DNA of 64,000 bases, taken from positions 1-64,000 of the forward strand of contig NZ_BPFD01000012.1 in assembly GCF_019655335.1 (NCBI RefSeq), in the 5' to 3' direction. Origin of the DNA: Shewanella hafniensis (GTDB lineage: Bacteria > Pseudomonadota > Gammaproteobacteria > Enterobacterales > Shewanellaceae). Under the pieces are notes generated by a model, which did no database searches, was not told where the DNA came from, and was given only the letters and a program-made list of their open reading frames with translations. This document shows, piece after piece, positions 25,014 through 32,814 of this stretch. A program made the position numbers and the translations under genes. Each line of letters begins with the position of its first letter. Positions within the stretch are counted from its first letter, which is position 1.

Positions 25014-26189
25014 ATGAGCCAATTTCAATCTATTGATGTTGCTGACTATTATGACGTGGATACATTCAAGCGTATTGAAGCGTTTGCCAAAGACAAAGCA
25101 ACCCCGTTCGTAGTAATTGATACCAGTATCATAGCGAAACAATACGATGACATGGTTAATAGTTTTCCTTACGCTAACGTTTATTATGCAGTTAAGGCAA
25201 ACCCAGCGGCCGAGATCTTATCTTTACTGAAAGATAAAGGGTCAAACTTTGATATTGCCTCAATTTATGAGCTAGATATGGTCATGAATGTCGGCGTGAC
25301 AACCGACCGAGTCAGCTACGGCAATACCATTAAAAAGCGTCAAGATGTACGTGCATTTTACGAGCGCGGTGTGCGTATGTACGCATCTGACTCAGAGGCC
25401 GATCTGCGGATGATCGCTGAAGAAGCGCCTGGATCGCGTATTTATGTACGTATCCTGACCGAAGGCACTGATACTGCTGATTGGCCGTTATCGCGTAAAT
25501 TCGGTTGTCAAAACGAAATGGCCTATGAGCTATTAGTATTGGCACAGGAGTTAGGCTTAGAGCCTTTTGGTATTTCTTTCCATGTGGGTTCTCAGCAACG
25601 TGACATCGGTGCTTGGGATTCTGCCATTGGTAAAGTGAAAAGCATTTTCGACCGTCTGCGTGATGAGCACAATATCACCTTGAAGATGATCAATATGGGC
25701 GGCGGTTTCCCTGCTAACTATATTGATAAAACCAATCAATTGGGTGTGTATGCCGAGCAGATCACTCACTTCCTGAAGGAAGATTTCGGTGACGATTTAC
25801 CGCAAATCATCCTAGAGCCGGGCCGTTCGTTGATTTCTAACGCGGGGATTTTAGTGTCGGAAGTGGTACTGATCAGCAAAAAATCCTACACAGCGTTAGA
25901 GCGTTGGGTGTTTACCGATGTGGGTAAATTCTCAGGCTTGATTGAAACGATGGACGAGGCAATTAAGTTCCCGATTTATACTGATCGTCAAGGCGAGTTG
26001 GATAAGTGCGTGATTGCCGGCCCAACCTGCGACAGTGCCGATATCATGTACGAACACTACAGCTATGGTTTACCGAATGACTTAGCCATTGGTGACCGCA
26101 TGTATTGGTTAACCGCTGGCGCTTATACGACGACGTATTCAGCAGTGTGCTTTAACGGTTTCCCACCACTGAAAGATTACTATCTGTAA
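25014..26189 (+). CDS. PLP-dependent ornithine (lysine/ornithine) decarboxylase, alanine racemase fold
   Basis: A 391-residue fold-type III decarboxylase making putrescine (and possibly cadaverine), a cytosolic polyamine enzyme. PLP Lys is in YYAVKANPA (about 60-68). GSNFDIASIYEL, the SFHVGSQQRD site His, the phosphate-binding MGGGFPANY, ILEPGRSLIS and catalytic Cys in GPTCDSADIMYE are all present. It resembles eukaryote-like and Vibrio/Selenomonas lysine/ornithine decarboxylases rather than the large E. coli SpeC. In Shewanella such enzymes can also supply diamines for hydroxamate siderophores (established for the genus, not shown here). AAAGGAG lies 11 nt upstream. A GC-rich hairpin follows at 26207-26232. 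Confidence 0.92.
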   Translation: MSQFQSIDVADYYDVDTFKRIEAFAKDKATPFVVIDTSIIAKQYDDMVNSFPYANVYYAVKANPAAEILSLLKDKGSNFDIASIYELDMVMNVGVTTDRVSYGNTIKKRQDVRAFYERGVRMYASDSEADLRMIAEEAPGSRIYVRILTEGTDTADWPLSRKFGCQNEMAYELLVLAQELGLEPFGISFHVGSQQRDIGAWDSAIGKVKSIFDRLRDEHNITLKMINMGGGFPANYIDKTNQLGVYAEQITHFLKEDFGDDLPQIILEPGRSLISNAGILVSEVVLISKKSYTALERWVFTDVGKFSGLIETMDEAIKFPIYTDRQGELDKCVIAGPTCDSADIMYEHYSYGLPNDLAIGDRMYWLTAGAYTTTYSAVCFNGFPPLKDYYL

Positions 26190-26206
26190 GCGATTACGTT
26201 GACATG

Positions 26207-26232
26207 AATAAGGGCGCTTAGGCGCCCTTATT
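26207..26232. terminator. Hairpin between ornithine decarboxylase and the ydcH-like gene
   Basis: AATAAGGGCGC (26207-26217) pairs perfectly with 26222-26232 around TTAG. The A/T ends of the stem give a weak U-tract in both directions, so it can serve both converging genes. Confidence 0.75.
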
Positions 26233-26253
26233 GTTCGCTAAAGAAGTTCGGAA

Positions 26254-26466
26254 TTACTCGTGGGATTTGAGGATCTGATAAATCTCTTCTTTTAGGTGTA
26301 ACTTTCTGCTTTTGAGTTCTTTCACTGTCGGGTTGAAATCACTGGCGACACGTTTTTCCAGTTGTTTGATTTCCTCGTCTAACTGATTATGCTCGTTAAA
26401 CTTACGTTGAAAATGAGCATCTTGGGTTTTCAAGGTGGAAATTAATTCTCTGTACTCTGGAAACAT
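26254..26466 (-). CDS. YdcH family small protein (DUF465)
   Basis: A 70-residue highly charged, mostly helical protein beginning MFPEYRELISTLKTQDAHF, matching the opening of E. coli YdcH. It contains FNEHNQLDEEIKQLEKR and ELKSRKLHLKEEIYQIL. I place the start at 26466 because AAGGAG sits 7 nt upstream; upstream ATGs are too close to or before it. DUF465 proteins are small coiled-coil proteins of unknown role. It converges on ornithine decarboxylase. Confidence 0.87.
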   Translation of the reverse strand: MFPEYRELISTLKTQDAHFQRKFNEHNQLDEEIKQLEKRVASDFNPTVKELKSRKLHLKEEIYQILKSHE

Positions 26467-26879
26467 CGGCATTCTCCTTGTCGTCATTTATTACACTTCT
26501 GGTTTCGTCTTAACCCTAACCTTTCACTCTGTAGTGAAACGTGATTTAGATCACCTTTCATCCCGCTTCAGATTAATACTAAATGATGATTTATTTTAAT
26601 TTCTTATAAATCAGCTTATTAAACGATCTTTGCCGCTATCTATGGCATGTGATTAGGATCTGGTTCACACTTTGTTAGGCATAAATCAGACTGACATTCG
26701 CAGTGCGAGCAAATTTGCTATCTTGTGATTAGATGTGAGGGTGATTGGTAATTTGATTACGACTAAACAATTACTTCTTGCCGATAATTCTGTGATCAAG
26801 TTAACCTTCACCGCTTCGATACTAGGTTAAAGTCGATTTTATAAGAATTTAATTATCAAAAATGAAAGGGGTTTTCACA
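26467..26879. other. Regulatory region between ydcH-like gene and udp
   Basis: No gene is seen in these 413 bp. It carries one good CRP-like site (26538-26557) and several isolated TGTGA or TGTGATT half-sites between 26640 and 26800. That pattern fits a cAMP-CRP-controlled nucleoside gene such as udp, but only the first site is symmetric. Confidence 0.45.
26538..26557. promoter_or_regulatory. CRP-like site upstream of udp / ydcH-like gene
   Basis: CGTGA-TTTAGA-TCACC matches the TGTGA-N6-TCACA CRP consensus with the central GTGA/TCAC halves intact. It is 72 bp upstream of the ydcH-like start and about 320 bp upstream of udp, so it may act on either. E. coli udp is CRP/CytR-regulated. Confidence 0.55.
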
Positions 26880-27638
26880 ATGGCTGATGTATTTCATTTA
26901 GGTTTGACCAAAGCAATGCTCGATGGTGCAACTTTGGCAATCGTTCCAGGTGATCCAGAGCGCGTAAAACGTATTGCCGAACTAATGGACAATGCGACGT
27001 TTCTTGCTAGCCACCGCGAGTATACAAGCTATTTAGCGTATGCCGATGGTAAGCCAGTAGTCGTGTGTTCAACCGGTATCGGTGGCCCATCGACTTCTAT
27101 CGCAGTAGAAGAACTTGCACAGTTAGGTGTGAATACCTTCCTGCGCGTTGGTACTACAGGTGCAATTCAACCCCATGTGAATGTGGGTGATGTGATTGTG
27201 ACTCAAGCTTCAGTGCGTTTAGATGGCGCAAGCTTACACTTTGCACCTATGGAGTTCCCTGCGGTTGCAAACTTTGAATGTACCACTGCTATGGTTGCAG
27301 CGTGTCGCGATGCAGGCGTAGAGCCACACATTGGCGTAACGGCTTCTTCCGATACTTTCTACCCAGGCCAAGAGCGTTATGACACTGTCACTGGCCGTGT
27401 AACGCGTCGTTTCGCGGGTTCAATGAAAGAATGGCAAGATATGGGCGTACTGAACTATGAGATGGAATCTTCCACCTTATTCACTATGTGTGCCACTCAA
27501 GGCTGGCGTGCTGCCTGTGTTGCTGGTGTGATTGTAAACCGCACCCAACAAGAAATTCCTGATGAAGCCACAATGAAGAAAACCGAAGTCAGTGCGGTTT
27601 CTATCGTGGTTGCTGCAGCGAAAAAACTGTTAGCCTAA
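26880..27638 (+). CDS. udp: Uridine phosphorylase
   Basis: Cytosolic enzyme splitting uridine with phosphate to uracil and ribose-1-phosphate, a salvage step. The product has 252 residues (E. coli Udp 253) from the ATG giving [21 protein letters not shown] is 8 nt upstream, and an earlier ATG is less well placed. Motifs are [15 protein letters not shown] (phosphate site), [36 protein letters not shown], and [15 protein letters not shown] with the ribose-binding Met-Glu. The convergent neighbour is a Tsx-like nucleoside porin. A terminator follows at 27689. Confidence 0.96.
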   Translation: MADVFHLGLTKAMLDGATLAIVPGDPERVKRIAELMDNATFLASHREYTSYLAYADGKPVVVCSTGIGGPSTSIAVEELAQLGVNTFLRVGTTGAIQPHVNVGDVIVTQASVRLDGASLHFAPMEFPAVANFECTTAMVAACRDAGVEPHIGVTASSDTFYPGQERYDTVTGRVTRRFAGSMKEWQDMGVLNYEMESSTLFTMCATQGWRAACVAGVIVNRTQQEIPDEATMKKTEVSAVSIVVAAAKKLLA

Positions 27639-27688
27639 TTTTTATTACGCTAAGCGACACTCCCCTGCAAAGTGAGTGCTCAGAATAG

Positions 27689-27714
27689 AAAAGGTGCCAA
27701 TGGCACCTTTTTTG
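27689..27714. terminator. Bidirectional terminator between udp and the Tsx-like gene
   Basis: AAAAGGTGCC (27689-27698) pairs with GGCACCTTTT (27702-27711) and T's follow to 27713. The A-run on the left makes it work on the minus strand too. Confidence 0.85.
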
Positions 27715-27740
27715 TTACTTCAAAATAGTGTCGATACCGA

Positions 27741-28493
27741 TTAGAAATGGTATTGGGCAATCACAGAGTAAGTGTCTTGATCGACGCCTTTCACACCGTA
27801 TTTGTTGGTCCACAAATCATATTCGATACCCACCAATAATTTATTTGCTTGATGATCCCCGAACAGACTCTTACCAAGATCGTATTTCAGCTGTGGGTTG
27901 AAGTGGAAGTTCTCCTCGTAGCCGTTATCGTCGGTGGCAAATACCCAGTCGATAAAGCCATCGAGCACTATGTTGGCTGAGCCAACGGGAATGTCGATGC
28001 GAAATACAGGGGTGAACTGCCAGCCGTCACTGTTGTTACCTGTGCTCATACCATTGCGGCGATAGGTATTAAAGTTCAGGTAAGTGAAATAAGGCACGGC
28101 GACATCAACGCCTAAACCGTAAAGCAGGCTGTGAACTGGGCCTTCACCTTCTTCATAGGTCAGCGCCAGAGACAAATCTGTTACTGGACCAAAGGCGATT
28201 TTCTCGCCGAGGATTTTACTGGCACTGAAGCGTGGCGAAATTTCACCATAGGTGGTGCTTTCCATGCCAGTGTCGTTACCTTTGAAATAGATAAAGTCTT
28301 GGAAGGCAAACCAATCACCGTATTTCCAGCCGCCCGCCGTTTCTAAGGTAATAGTGGCTTGTTTGTCTGATGGCGCTAAATCGTAGTCTTCGCCATAGAG
28401 GGCTGTTGCACTTAAATCCCACCATTGTACTAAGTCACCCGCAAATGCTTGAGGAGAAAGCATAAGTGCTAGGCATAGGCATGTTTTTTTCAT
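27741..28493 (-). CDS. Nucleoside-specific outer-membrane porin, OmpK/Tsx family
   Basis: A 250-residue outer-membrane barrel with signal peptide MKKTCLCLALMLSPQAFA|GD. It has DLVQWWDLSATALYGEDYDLAP near the start (the Tsx/OmpK family has a similar WWD opening), alternating strands such as FAFQDFIYFKGND and LLVGIEYDLWTNKYG, and a C-terminal YSVIAQYHF ending in Phe. Tsx proteins pass nucleosides across the outer membrane. It converges on udp, so uptake and phosphorolysis are side by side. An inverted repeat lies 70-92 bp upstream. Confidence 0.87.
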   Translation of the reverse strand: MKKTCLCLALMLSPQAFAGDLVQWWDLSATALYGEDYDLAPSDKQATITLETAGGWKYGDWFAFQDFIYFKGNDTGMESTTYGEISPRFSASKILGEKIAFGPVTDLSLALTYEEGEGPVHSLLYGLGVDVAVPYFTYLNFNTYRRNGMSTGNNSDGWQFTPVFRIDIPVGSANIVLDGFIDWVFATDDNGYEENFHFNPQLKYDLGKSLFGDHQANKLLVGIEYDLWTNKYGVKGVDQDTYSVIAQYHF

Positions 28494-28967
28494 TGTTATT
28501 TCCTGTTGTATAGGTGGAAGTTAATTCGCGTCTTACTCAATCCGCTCTCTGACCTATGACATGGTTTGATGGGTAAGTTCAAACCTAGCGTGAGTGTACG
28601 TCAAAGGACTGGCACAAAAGTGGGGGCAATATATGCAAAAATTTACATTTATTCAAAGTTTTTATCGAATGTTGTTGTCAAAATCACATAATCATTATGG
28701 TGATAATCTGTTTTTAGCCAATTGATTTTAAATGGATTTTGCTATAGCAGAATGAGTTATTCCTTTGGTGTTGGCTATCTTTTTGAATTGATTATGCTTA
28801 ATTTTAAAACAACCTAAGGGCTTTGCCGTGTGGATATGGGAGAATGAGGCCTAACACAGAAGTGATTGATTGCGCATTTTGCTTCGTAAATTTTGACATA
28901 TTATGTCGCTTATCCGAAAAGCTGCTGTTATAGTTGCTGCAAGGACACTCTCATTTCAGGGGGAAAT
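28494..28967. other. Divergent regulatory region between the Tsx-like gene and the nfeD-stomatin operon
   Basis: No gene is seen in these 474 bp. A GGTTTGA/TCAAACC inverted repeat at 28563-28585 lies near the Tsx-like promoter. A second imperfect inverted repeat, ATCACATAAT/ATTATGGTGAT, is at 28683-28704. The remainder is AT-rich. Confidence 0.4.
28563..28585. promoter_or_regulatory. GGTTTGA-N9-TCAAACC inverted repeat upstream of the Tsx-like gene
   Basis: Perfect 7-bp arms (28563-28569, 28579-28585) 70-92 bp upstream of the porin start, a typical place for an operator. The factor is unknown; the sequence does not match a CRP site. Confidence 0.4.
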
Positions 28968-29438
28968 ATGGAGTTTTCAAATCCGATTTTAGTGTGGGCA
29001 GTGGTGGGGCTAGTATTTATGCTCGCCGAAATAGTGGTTCCCGGTGGCATCATAGTGTTGCTGGGCGCGGCTTGTTTAGTCGTGGCTGGCGCGTTAGGCA
29101 TAGGACTAGTCGAAGGCGTAGTGCAGAGCATGACCCTGTGGTTTATCTCGGCCATTGTGTTGTTATTGACCTTCAGACAAGTGACTCAAAGGCTCGTTGG
29201 TGGTGATTCCCATGTGGATAACACGGATGAAGCAATCGATCTATACAATCAAATTGTTCGCGTAAAGCAGACCATAGGTCCTGGACAAACACCTGGGCGG
29301 GTGGAATTTCAGGGGAGTGAATGGCCAGCGCTGGGCGATGGCACCACTATCGCTGCGGGGACCGAAGTCAGAATTATTTGTCGTGAAAATATCGCTCTAG
29401 TCGTTGAGCCTATTTCAATAGAAGCTTCCAAAAACTAA
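28968..29438 (+). CDS. NfeD-family membrane protein
   Basis: A 156-residue inner-membrane protein: three or four hydrophobic helices (about 5-75, with VFMLAEIVVPGGIIVLLGAACLVVAG) and a C-terminal OB-fold domain (about 95-150, GQTPGRVEFQGSEWPALGDGTTIAAG, typical of NfeD). I chose ATG 28968, preceded by AGGGGGG; the longer frame has no ribosome site. NfeD proteins pair with stomatin/SPFH partners, and two such genes follow at 12 bp and a 1-bp overlap. The operon is a membrane-microdomain type unit (family knowledge). Confidence 0.9.
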   Translation: MEFSNPILVWAVVGLVFMLAEIVVPGGIIVLLGAACLVVAGALGIGLVEGVVQSMTLWFISAIVLLLTFRQVTQRLVGGDSHVDNTDEAIDLYNQIVRVKQTIGPGQTPGRVEFQGSEWPALGDGTTIAAGTEVRIICRENIALVVEPISIEASKN

Positions 29439-29450
29439 AGGATGGAATCT

Positions 29451-30386
29451 ATGTTTGTATTTACCTTAGTCATTTTATTTATCTTTTTTATTCTCTATAA
29501 GTTGATGCTTATCGTGCCGATGCGTGAAGTGCATGTTATTGAGCGTCTTGGGAAATTCCGTGCAGTATTAAACCCAGGATTTCATTTTTTGATCCCTTTC
29601 TTCGACCGCGTCTCCTACCGTCACGATACTCGTGAGCAAGTATTAGATGTGCCGCCACAGAGTTGTATCTCTAAAGATAACACTCAACTGGAAGTGGACG
29701 GTTTAGTCTACTTAAAAGTGATGGATGGCAAATTAGCGAGTTATGGTATTGAAAACTATCGTAAAGCGGCGGTGAATTTAGCCCAAACCACAATGCGTTC
29801 TGAGATAGGTAAGCTGAGTTTGAGTGAGACCTTCTCCGAGCGTGATAGCTTGAATGAATCCATAGTGCGGGAAATCGATAAGGCGTCAGAACCTTGGGGG
29901 ATCAAAGTATTGCGCTATGAAATTCGCAATATTACGCCTTCGCGCCATGTGATCCACACCCTTGAGAAGCAGATGGAAGCCGAGCGTCGCAAACGCGCCG
30001 AAATCACGTTGGCCAATGCGGAAAAAGCGGCGATGATCAATATGTCTGAAGGTGAGCGCCAAGAGGCGATTAACCTGTCAGAAGGTCAAAAACAGAAACG
30101 GATTAATGAAGCCAAAGGTACAGGTCAAGAGATTGCTATCATAGCCAAAGCGAAATCCGAAGGTATGGCAATGATCTCGCAGGCGTTAGCGGTCAATGGC
30201 GGCACAGATGCGATGAATATGTTATTGAAAGAACAGTTTATCGCTCAAGTTGGCAAGATCCTCAATGATGCACAGGTCTCTGTTGTCCCCGCTGAAATGG
30301 CGAAACTCGAAGGTTTCTTCGAAGGCATGGAGCAAGTCACTCAGACTGTGAGTGGCCAAAATAATAGTGGCAAAGGAGCGCGATAA
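29451..30386 (+). CDS. SPFH/stomatin-like protein 1 (QmcA-type)
   Basis: A 311-residue protein: one N-terminal membrane helix (about 3-22), an SPFH domain (about 25-190; IERLGKFRAVLNPGFHFLIP, DVPPQSCISKDNTQLEVDG), then a charged coiled coil with repeated SEGERQEAINLSEGQKQKRINEA. ATG 29451 has AAAGG 9 nt upstream; an ATG 9 bp earlier overlaps that site. QmcA-like stomatins form large inner-membrane cages with NfeD partners. It overlaps the next stomatin gene by 1 bp (TAATG), and the two proteins share the same layout. Confidence 0.92.
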   Translation: MFVFTLVILFIFFILYKLMLIVPMREVHVIERLGKFRAVLNPGFHFLIPFFDRVSYRHDTREQVLDVPPQSCISKDNTQLEVDGLVYLKVMDGKLASYGIENYRKAAVNLAQTTMRSEIGKLSLSETFSERDSLNESIVREIDKASEPWGIKVLRYEIRNITPSRHVIHTLEKQMEAERRKRAEITLANAEKAAMINMSEGERQEAINLSEGQKQKRINEAKGTGQEIAIIAKAKSEGMAMISQALAVNGGTDAMNMLLKEQFIAQVGKILNDAQVSVVPAEMAKLEGFFEGMEQVTQTVSGQNNSGKGAR

Positions 30387-31324
30387 TGAATCTTCCATTA
30401 GATACAGATTTGATTGTGATGGCAATTTGGGGACTTATCTTTGCCATTTTCGTGATTAAGCTTTTCCAATCGATTCGACTCGTTCCCACTAAGTCGGCTT
30501 ATATTGTGGAGCGTTTAGGTAAGTACCACAGCACCTTAGATGCGGGTTTCCATACCTTGATCCCCTTCGTGGATAAAGTCGCTTTCATTCATGATTTGAA
30601 AGAAGAGACCATCGACGTACCGCCGCAGGAATGTTTTTCGAGCGACGAAGTTAACGTTGAAGTGGATGGGGTGATTTATATCTCTGTGACCGACCCAGTC
30701 AAAGCCAGTTACGGTATTACCGATTATCGCTACGCGGCTATTCAGTTGGCGCAAACCACCACGCGCTCTGTCATAGGAACGTTGGACCTAGATCGTACTT
30801 TTGAAGAGCGCGATGTGATTTCTGCCAAGGTAGTGCAGGTATTAGATCAAGCGGGTGCTATGTGGGGCATACGTGTGCATCGTTATGAGATTAAAAATAT
30901 CACGCCGCCTGAAACGGTTAAAAATGCCATGGAAATGCAAGTGAATGCTGAGCGTGAGCGCCGCGCATTATTGGCTAAGAGTGAAGGCGACAAGCAGAGC
31001 AAGATTAATCGTTCAGAAGGCGTTAAAGCTGAGACGGTAAACCGCTCTGAAGGTGAGATGCAGCGCCGGATTAACGAAGCCGAAGGTAAGGCTGAGGAAA
31101 TTTTAACGATTTCCCGCGCGACGGCGGAATCGATAGAACGTTTAGCCTCTGTGATTGCCGCGCCGGGTGGTCACAATGCTCTGCGGATGCAACTCGGTGA
31201 ACAGTACTTTAAACAGCTCGATGGCTTAAGCCAGAAGGATAGCCGAGTGGTATTGCCGGGTAATATGGTGGATTTCGATTACTGGATGAATAGCATAGGC
31301 TTAACGGAAGAAAAGCCGAGCTAA
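30386..31324 (+). CDS. SPFH/stomatin-like protein 2, paralogue of the upstream gene
   Basis: A 312-residue protein with N-terminal membrane helix (about 9-28), SPFH domain (ERLGKYHSTLDAGFHTLIPFVDK, DVPPQECFSSDEVNVEVDG) and an alanine/glutamate-rich coiled coil with NRSEGEMQRRINEAEG. It resembles the upstream gene over its full length, so it is a tandem duplication that has diverged. GGAG precedes the ATG. It probably forms hetero- or homo-oligomers with stomatin 1 and the NfeD protein (inference). A terminator follows at 31357. Confidence 0.92.
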   Translation: MNLPLDTDLIVMAIWGLIFAIFVIKLFQSIRLVPTKSAYIVERLGKYHSTLDAGFHTLIPFVDKVAFIHDLKEETIDVPPQECFSSDEVNVEVDGVIYISVTDPVKASYGITDYRYAAIQLAQTTTRSVIGTLDLDRTFEERDVISAKVVQVLDQAGAMWGIRVHRYEIKNITPPETVKNAMEMQVNAERERRALLAKSEGDKQSKINRSEGVKAETVNRSEGEMQRRINEAEGKAEEILTISRATAESIERLASVIAAPGGHNALRMQLGEQYFKQLDGLSQKDSRVVLPGNMVDFDYWMNSIGLTEEKPS

Positions 31325-31356
31325 GGCTCTGGTCAACATTTGAAACTAGCTAGTTT

Positions 31357-31394
31357 ATTAAGGTCAAATACTCAGGTATTTGGCCTTATTTTTT
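31357..31394 (+). terminator. Terminator of the nfeD-stomatin operon
   Basis: AATAAGGTCAAATAC (31357-31371) pairs with GTATTTGGCCTTATT (31376-31390) with one wobble, and T's follow to 31394. Confidence 0.85.
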
Positions 31395-31465
31395 GGCTGT
31401 AATTGGATGATGTGTGTCGTGGCGGTTTATATTAACGGTATGTGTTGTGAGTTACGGGGAGAGCA

Positions 31466-31500
31466 TGCAGCTTCTGTTGAGTGGACCGCGAGAAGCTGCA
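31466..31500. repeat. 10-bp perfect inverted repeat in a convergent intergenic region
   Basis: TGCAGCTTCT (31466-31475) and AGAAGCTGCA (31491-31500) flank 15 nt. It lies 36 bp past the end of the small minus-strand gene. There is no T-run, so its role as terminator is doubtful. Confidence 0.45.
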
Positions 31501-31535
31501 GTTGGGCATAGATAAATTTTTCATTGAATGGAAGG

Positions 31536-31760
31536 CTAATAAGCTAGGCGTTCATGAATTTGGGAATGGGCGTGGGTTTCAATGAGCTTGGCAATTTGGT
31601 TTTGCTCTAATTGCTGAAGCGCAGAAATTTCGTCATAAATCTTGTCTTGAACATCCAGCGGCATGCGAACATGCTCCATAAACATTCTAATTCCTAGCAT
31701 GTCACCACTTTTGAAAAGTTGGCTGAATTCGGTGGCTTCTATCTCGATTAATGCATTCAT
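31536..31760 (-). CDS. Small protein of unknown function
   Basis: A 74-residue acidic, helical protein (MNALIEIEATEFSQLFKSGD, HVRMPLDVQDKIYDEIS, ending HSQIHERLAY). The ATG is preceded by GGTGAAG at good spacing. There is no signal peptide or membrane helix. I do not recognise the family; it may be Shewanella-specific. It stands alone between the stomatin operon and ftsN. Confidence 0.65.
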   Translation of the reverse strand: MNALIEIEATEFSQLFKSGDMLGIRMFMEHVRMPLDVQDKIYDEISALQQLEQNQIAKLIETHAHSQIHERLAY

Positions 31761-32094
31761 AATACTTCACCCTAAGGTTGGATTTGACACAGATACAACA
31801 GTCTTGCTGTTACTTAAGAGATACGCCTAAGTTTGATCTAGGTCAATTAAACTGCATATTAATCTTTATTAATAAAGGATTTTGTTGTTTATAAATAATC
31901 AGTTATAGATTTAGCAAAACAGTACTTTAAAAAATAGGGTTGTTTAAAACTGGGCGTGTCTAGATGAACTTTGAGCGAATGCTGGGTTATGCGGCAAGCT
32001 AAAGCGTAGCGGATAAAAAAATAGCGACGAGCGATAAACGCTGGCCGCTATTTTTGTGATTAGGTATTTAAAAACGCCTAGAAAGGGTGAAGCC
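31761..32094. other. AT-rich intergenic region with the ftsN terminator
   Basis: No gene is seen in these 334 bp, which are AT-rich and hold the ftsN terminator (32013-32055) and presumably the promoter of the small gene at 31536-31760. Confidence 0.5.
32013..32055 (-). terminator. Terminator of the argS-ftsN transcript
   Basis: AAAAATAGCG (32017-32026) pairs with CGCTATTTTT (32046-32055) around a 19-nt loop. On the minus strand the stem ends in a run of T's. Confidence 0.8.
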
Positions 32095-32811
32095 TTATTT
32101 AGGGATAGCCAGAATCTGACAACCATTAATCCCGGCATTTTGCAGCGTGTGACGCTTACGTTCGGCATCACGCTTACGTTCATAAGGACCTAAAGCGACT
32201 TTGTACCACACGCCAGTCGTACCTTCGACTTGTCTTACTTGCGCTTCTAAACCTTGGAAAGCGATGACAGCTTTCATCTCATTCGCCTGTGATTCTTGGC
32301 GGAAAGAAGCACATTGCAATTGATATTGCATTGGTGCTCGTGTTGCAACCACATCGGGAATATCGACCTCAACATGCTTGTTTTCAAGCTCATTAAGATA
32401 GGTCCATTCTTCCTTTGGTTGAGGCGGCAGAGCGTTAGGGTCCTTCTTCGGCGGCGCAACAGGCTCTGCTGTTTCCTCTTTCTCCACAGGAATAACGACG
32501 GCTTTACGCTCGGGTTCTTTCACTTTAGGAGTGAGCACCACATTTTCTTGCGGCTTCACTCGAGTTTCAGTTTTCTTGGCCGGAGTTGGCTGCGGCTTTT
32601 CTTCTTGTGGCGCATTATCTTTAATGCTCCATAGAAAATAGACGAAACAACCCACAGCGAGTATGACAAAGCCTATCAGCGTCAGCGGCAGCTTCTTACG
32701 CGGCGCTGATTTAGATTGTGAAGGCTTTGCTCGGGTTGGACGAGTCGCGCGGACTGGGCGCGGTTTAGCGCCCGACTGCGGCCTTCTATTGGCATAATCG
32801 CGATTACTCAT
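32095..32811 (-). CDS. ftsN: Cell-division protein FtsN (SPOR domain)
   Basis: A 238-residue bitopic protein: basic cytoplasmic N-terminus (1-44), one membrane helix (45-66, LTLIGFVILAVGCFVYFLW), a Pro/Lys/Glu-rich periplasmic linker (70-150) and a C-terminal SPOR domain (about 160-236, YQLQCASFRQESQANEMKAVI, WYKVALGPYERKRDAERKRHTL) that binds denuded septal peptidoglycan. FtsN triggers septal synthesis. It begins 3 bp after argS ends, so the two are co-transcribed. In E. coli hslVU follows ftsN; here it does not. Confidence 0.9.
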   Translation of the reverse strand: MSNRDYANRRPQSGAKPRPVRATRPTRAKPSQSKSAPRKKLPLTLIGFVILAVGCFVYFLWSIKDNAPQEEKPQPTPAKKTETRVKPQENVVLTPKVKEPERKAVVIPVEKEETAEPVAPPKKDPNALPPQPKEEWTYLNELENKHVEVDIPDVVATRAPMQYQLQCASFRQESQANEMKAVIAFQGLEAQVRQVEGTTGVWYKVALGPYERKRDAERKRHTLQNAGINGCQILAIPK

Positions 32812-32814
32812 GGC

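Noticed and set aside
28640..28710. Second CRP site near the Tsx-like gene
   Set aside because: The symmetric bases read ATCACA...TGGTGAT, the halves are in the wrong orientation for CRP and spacing is off by one.
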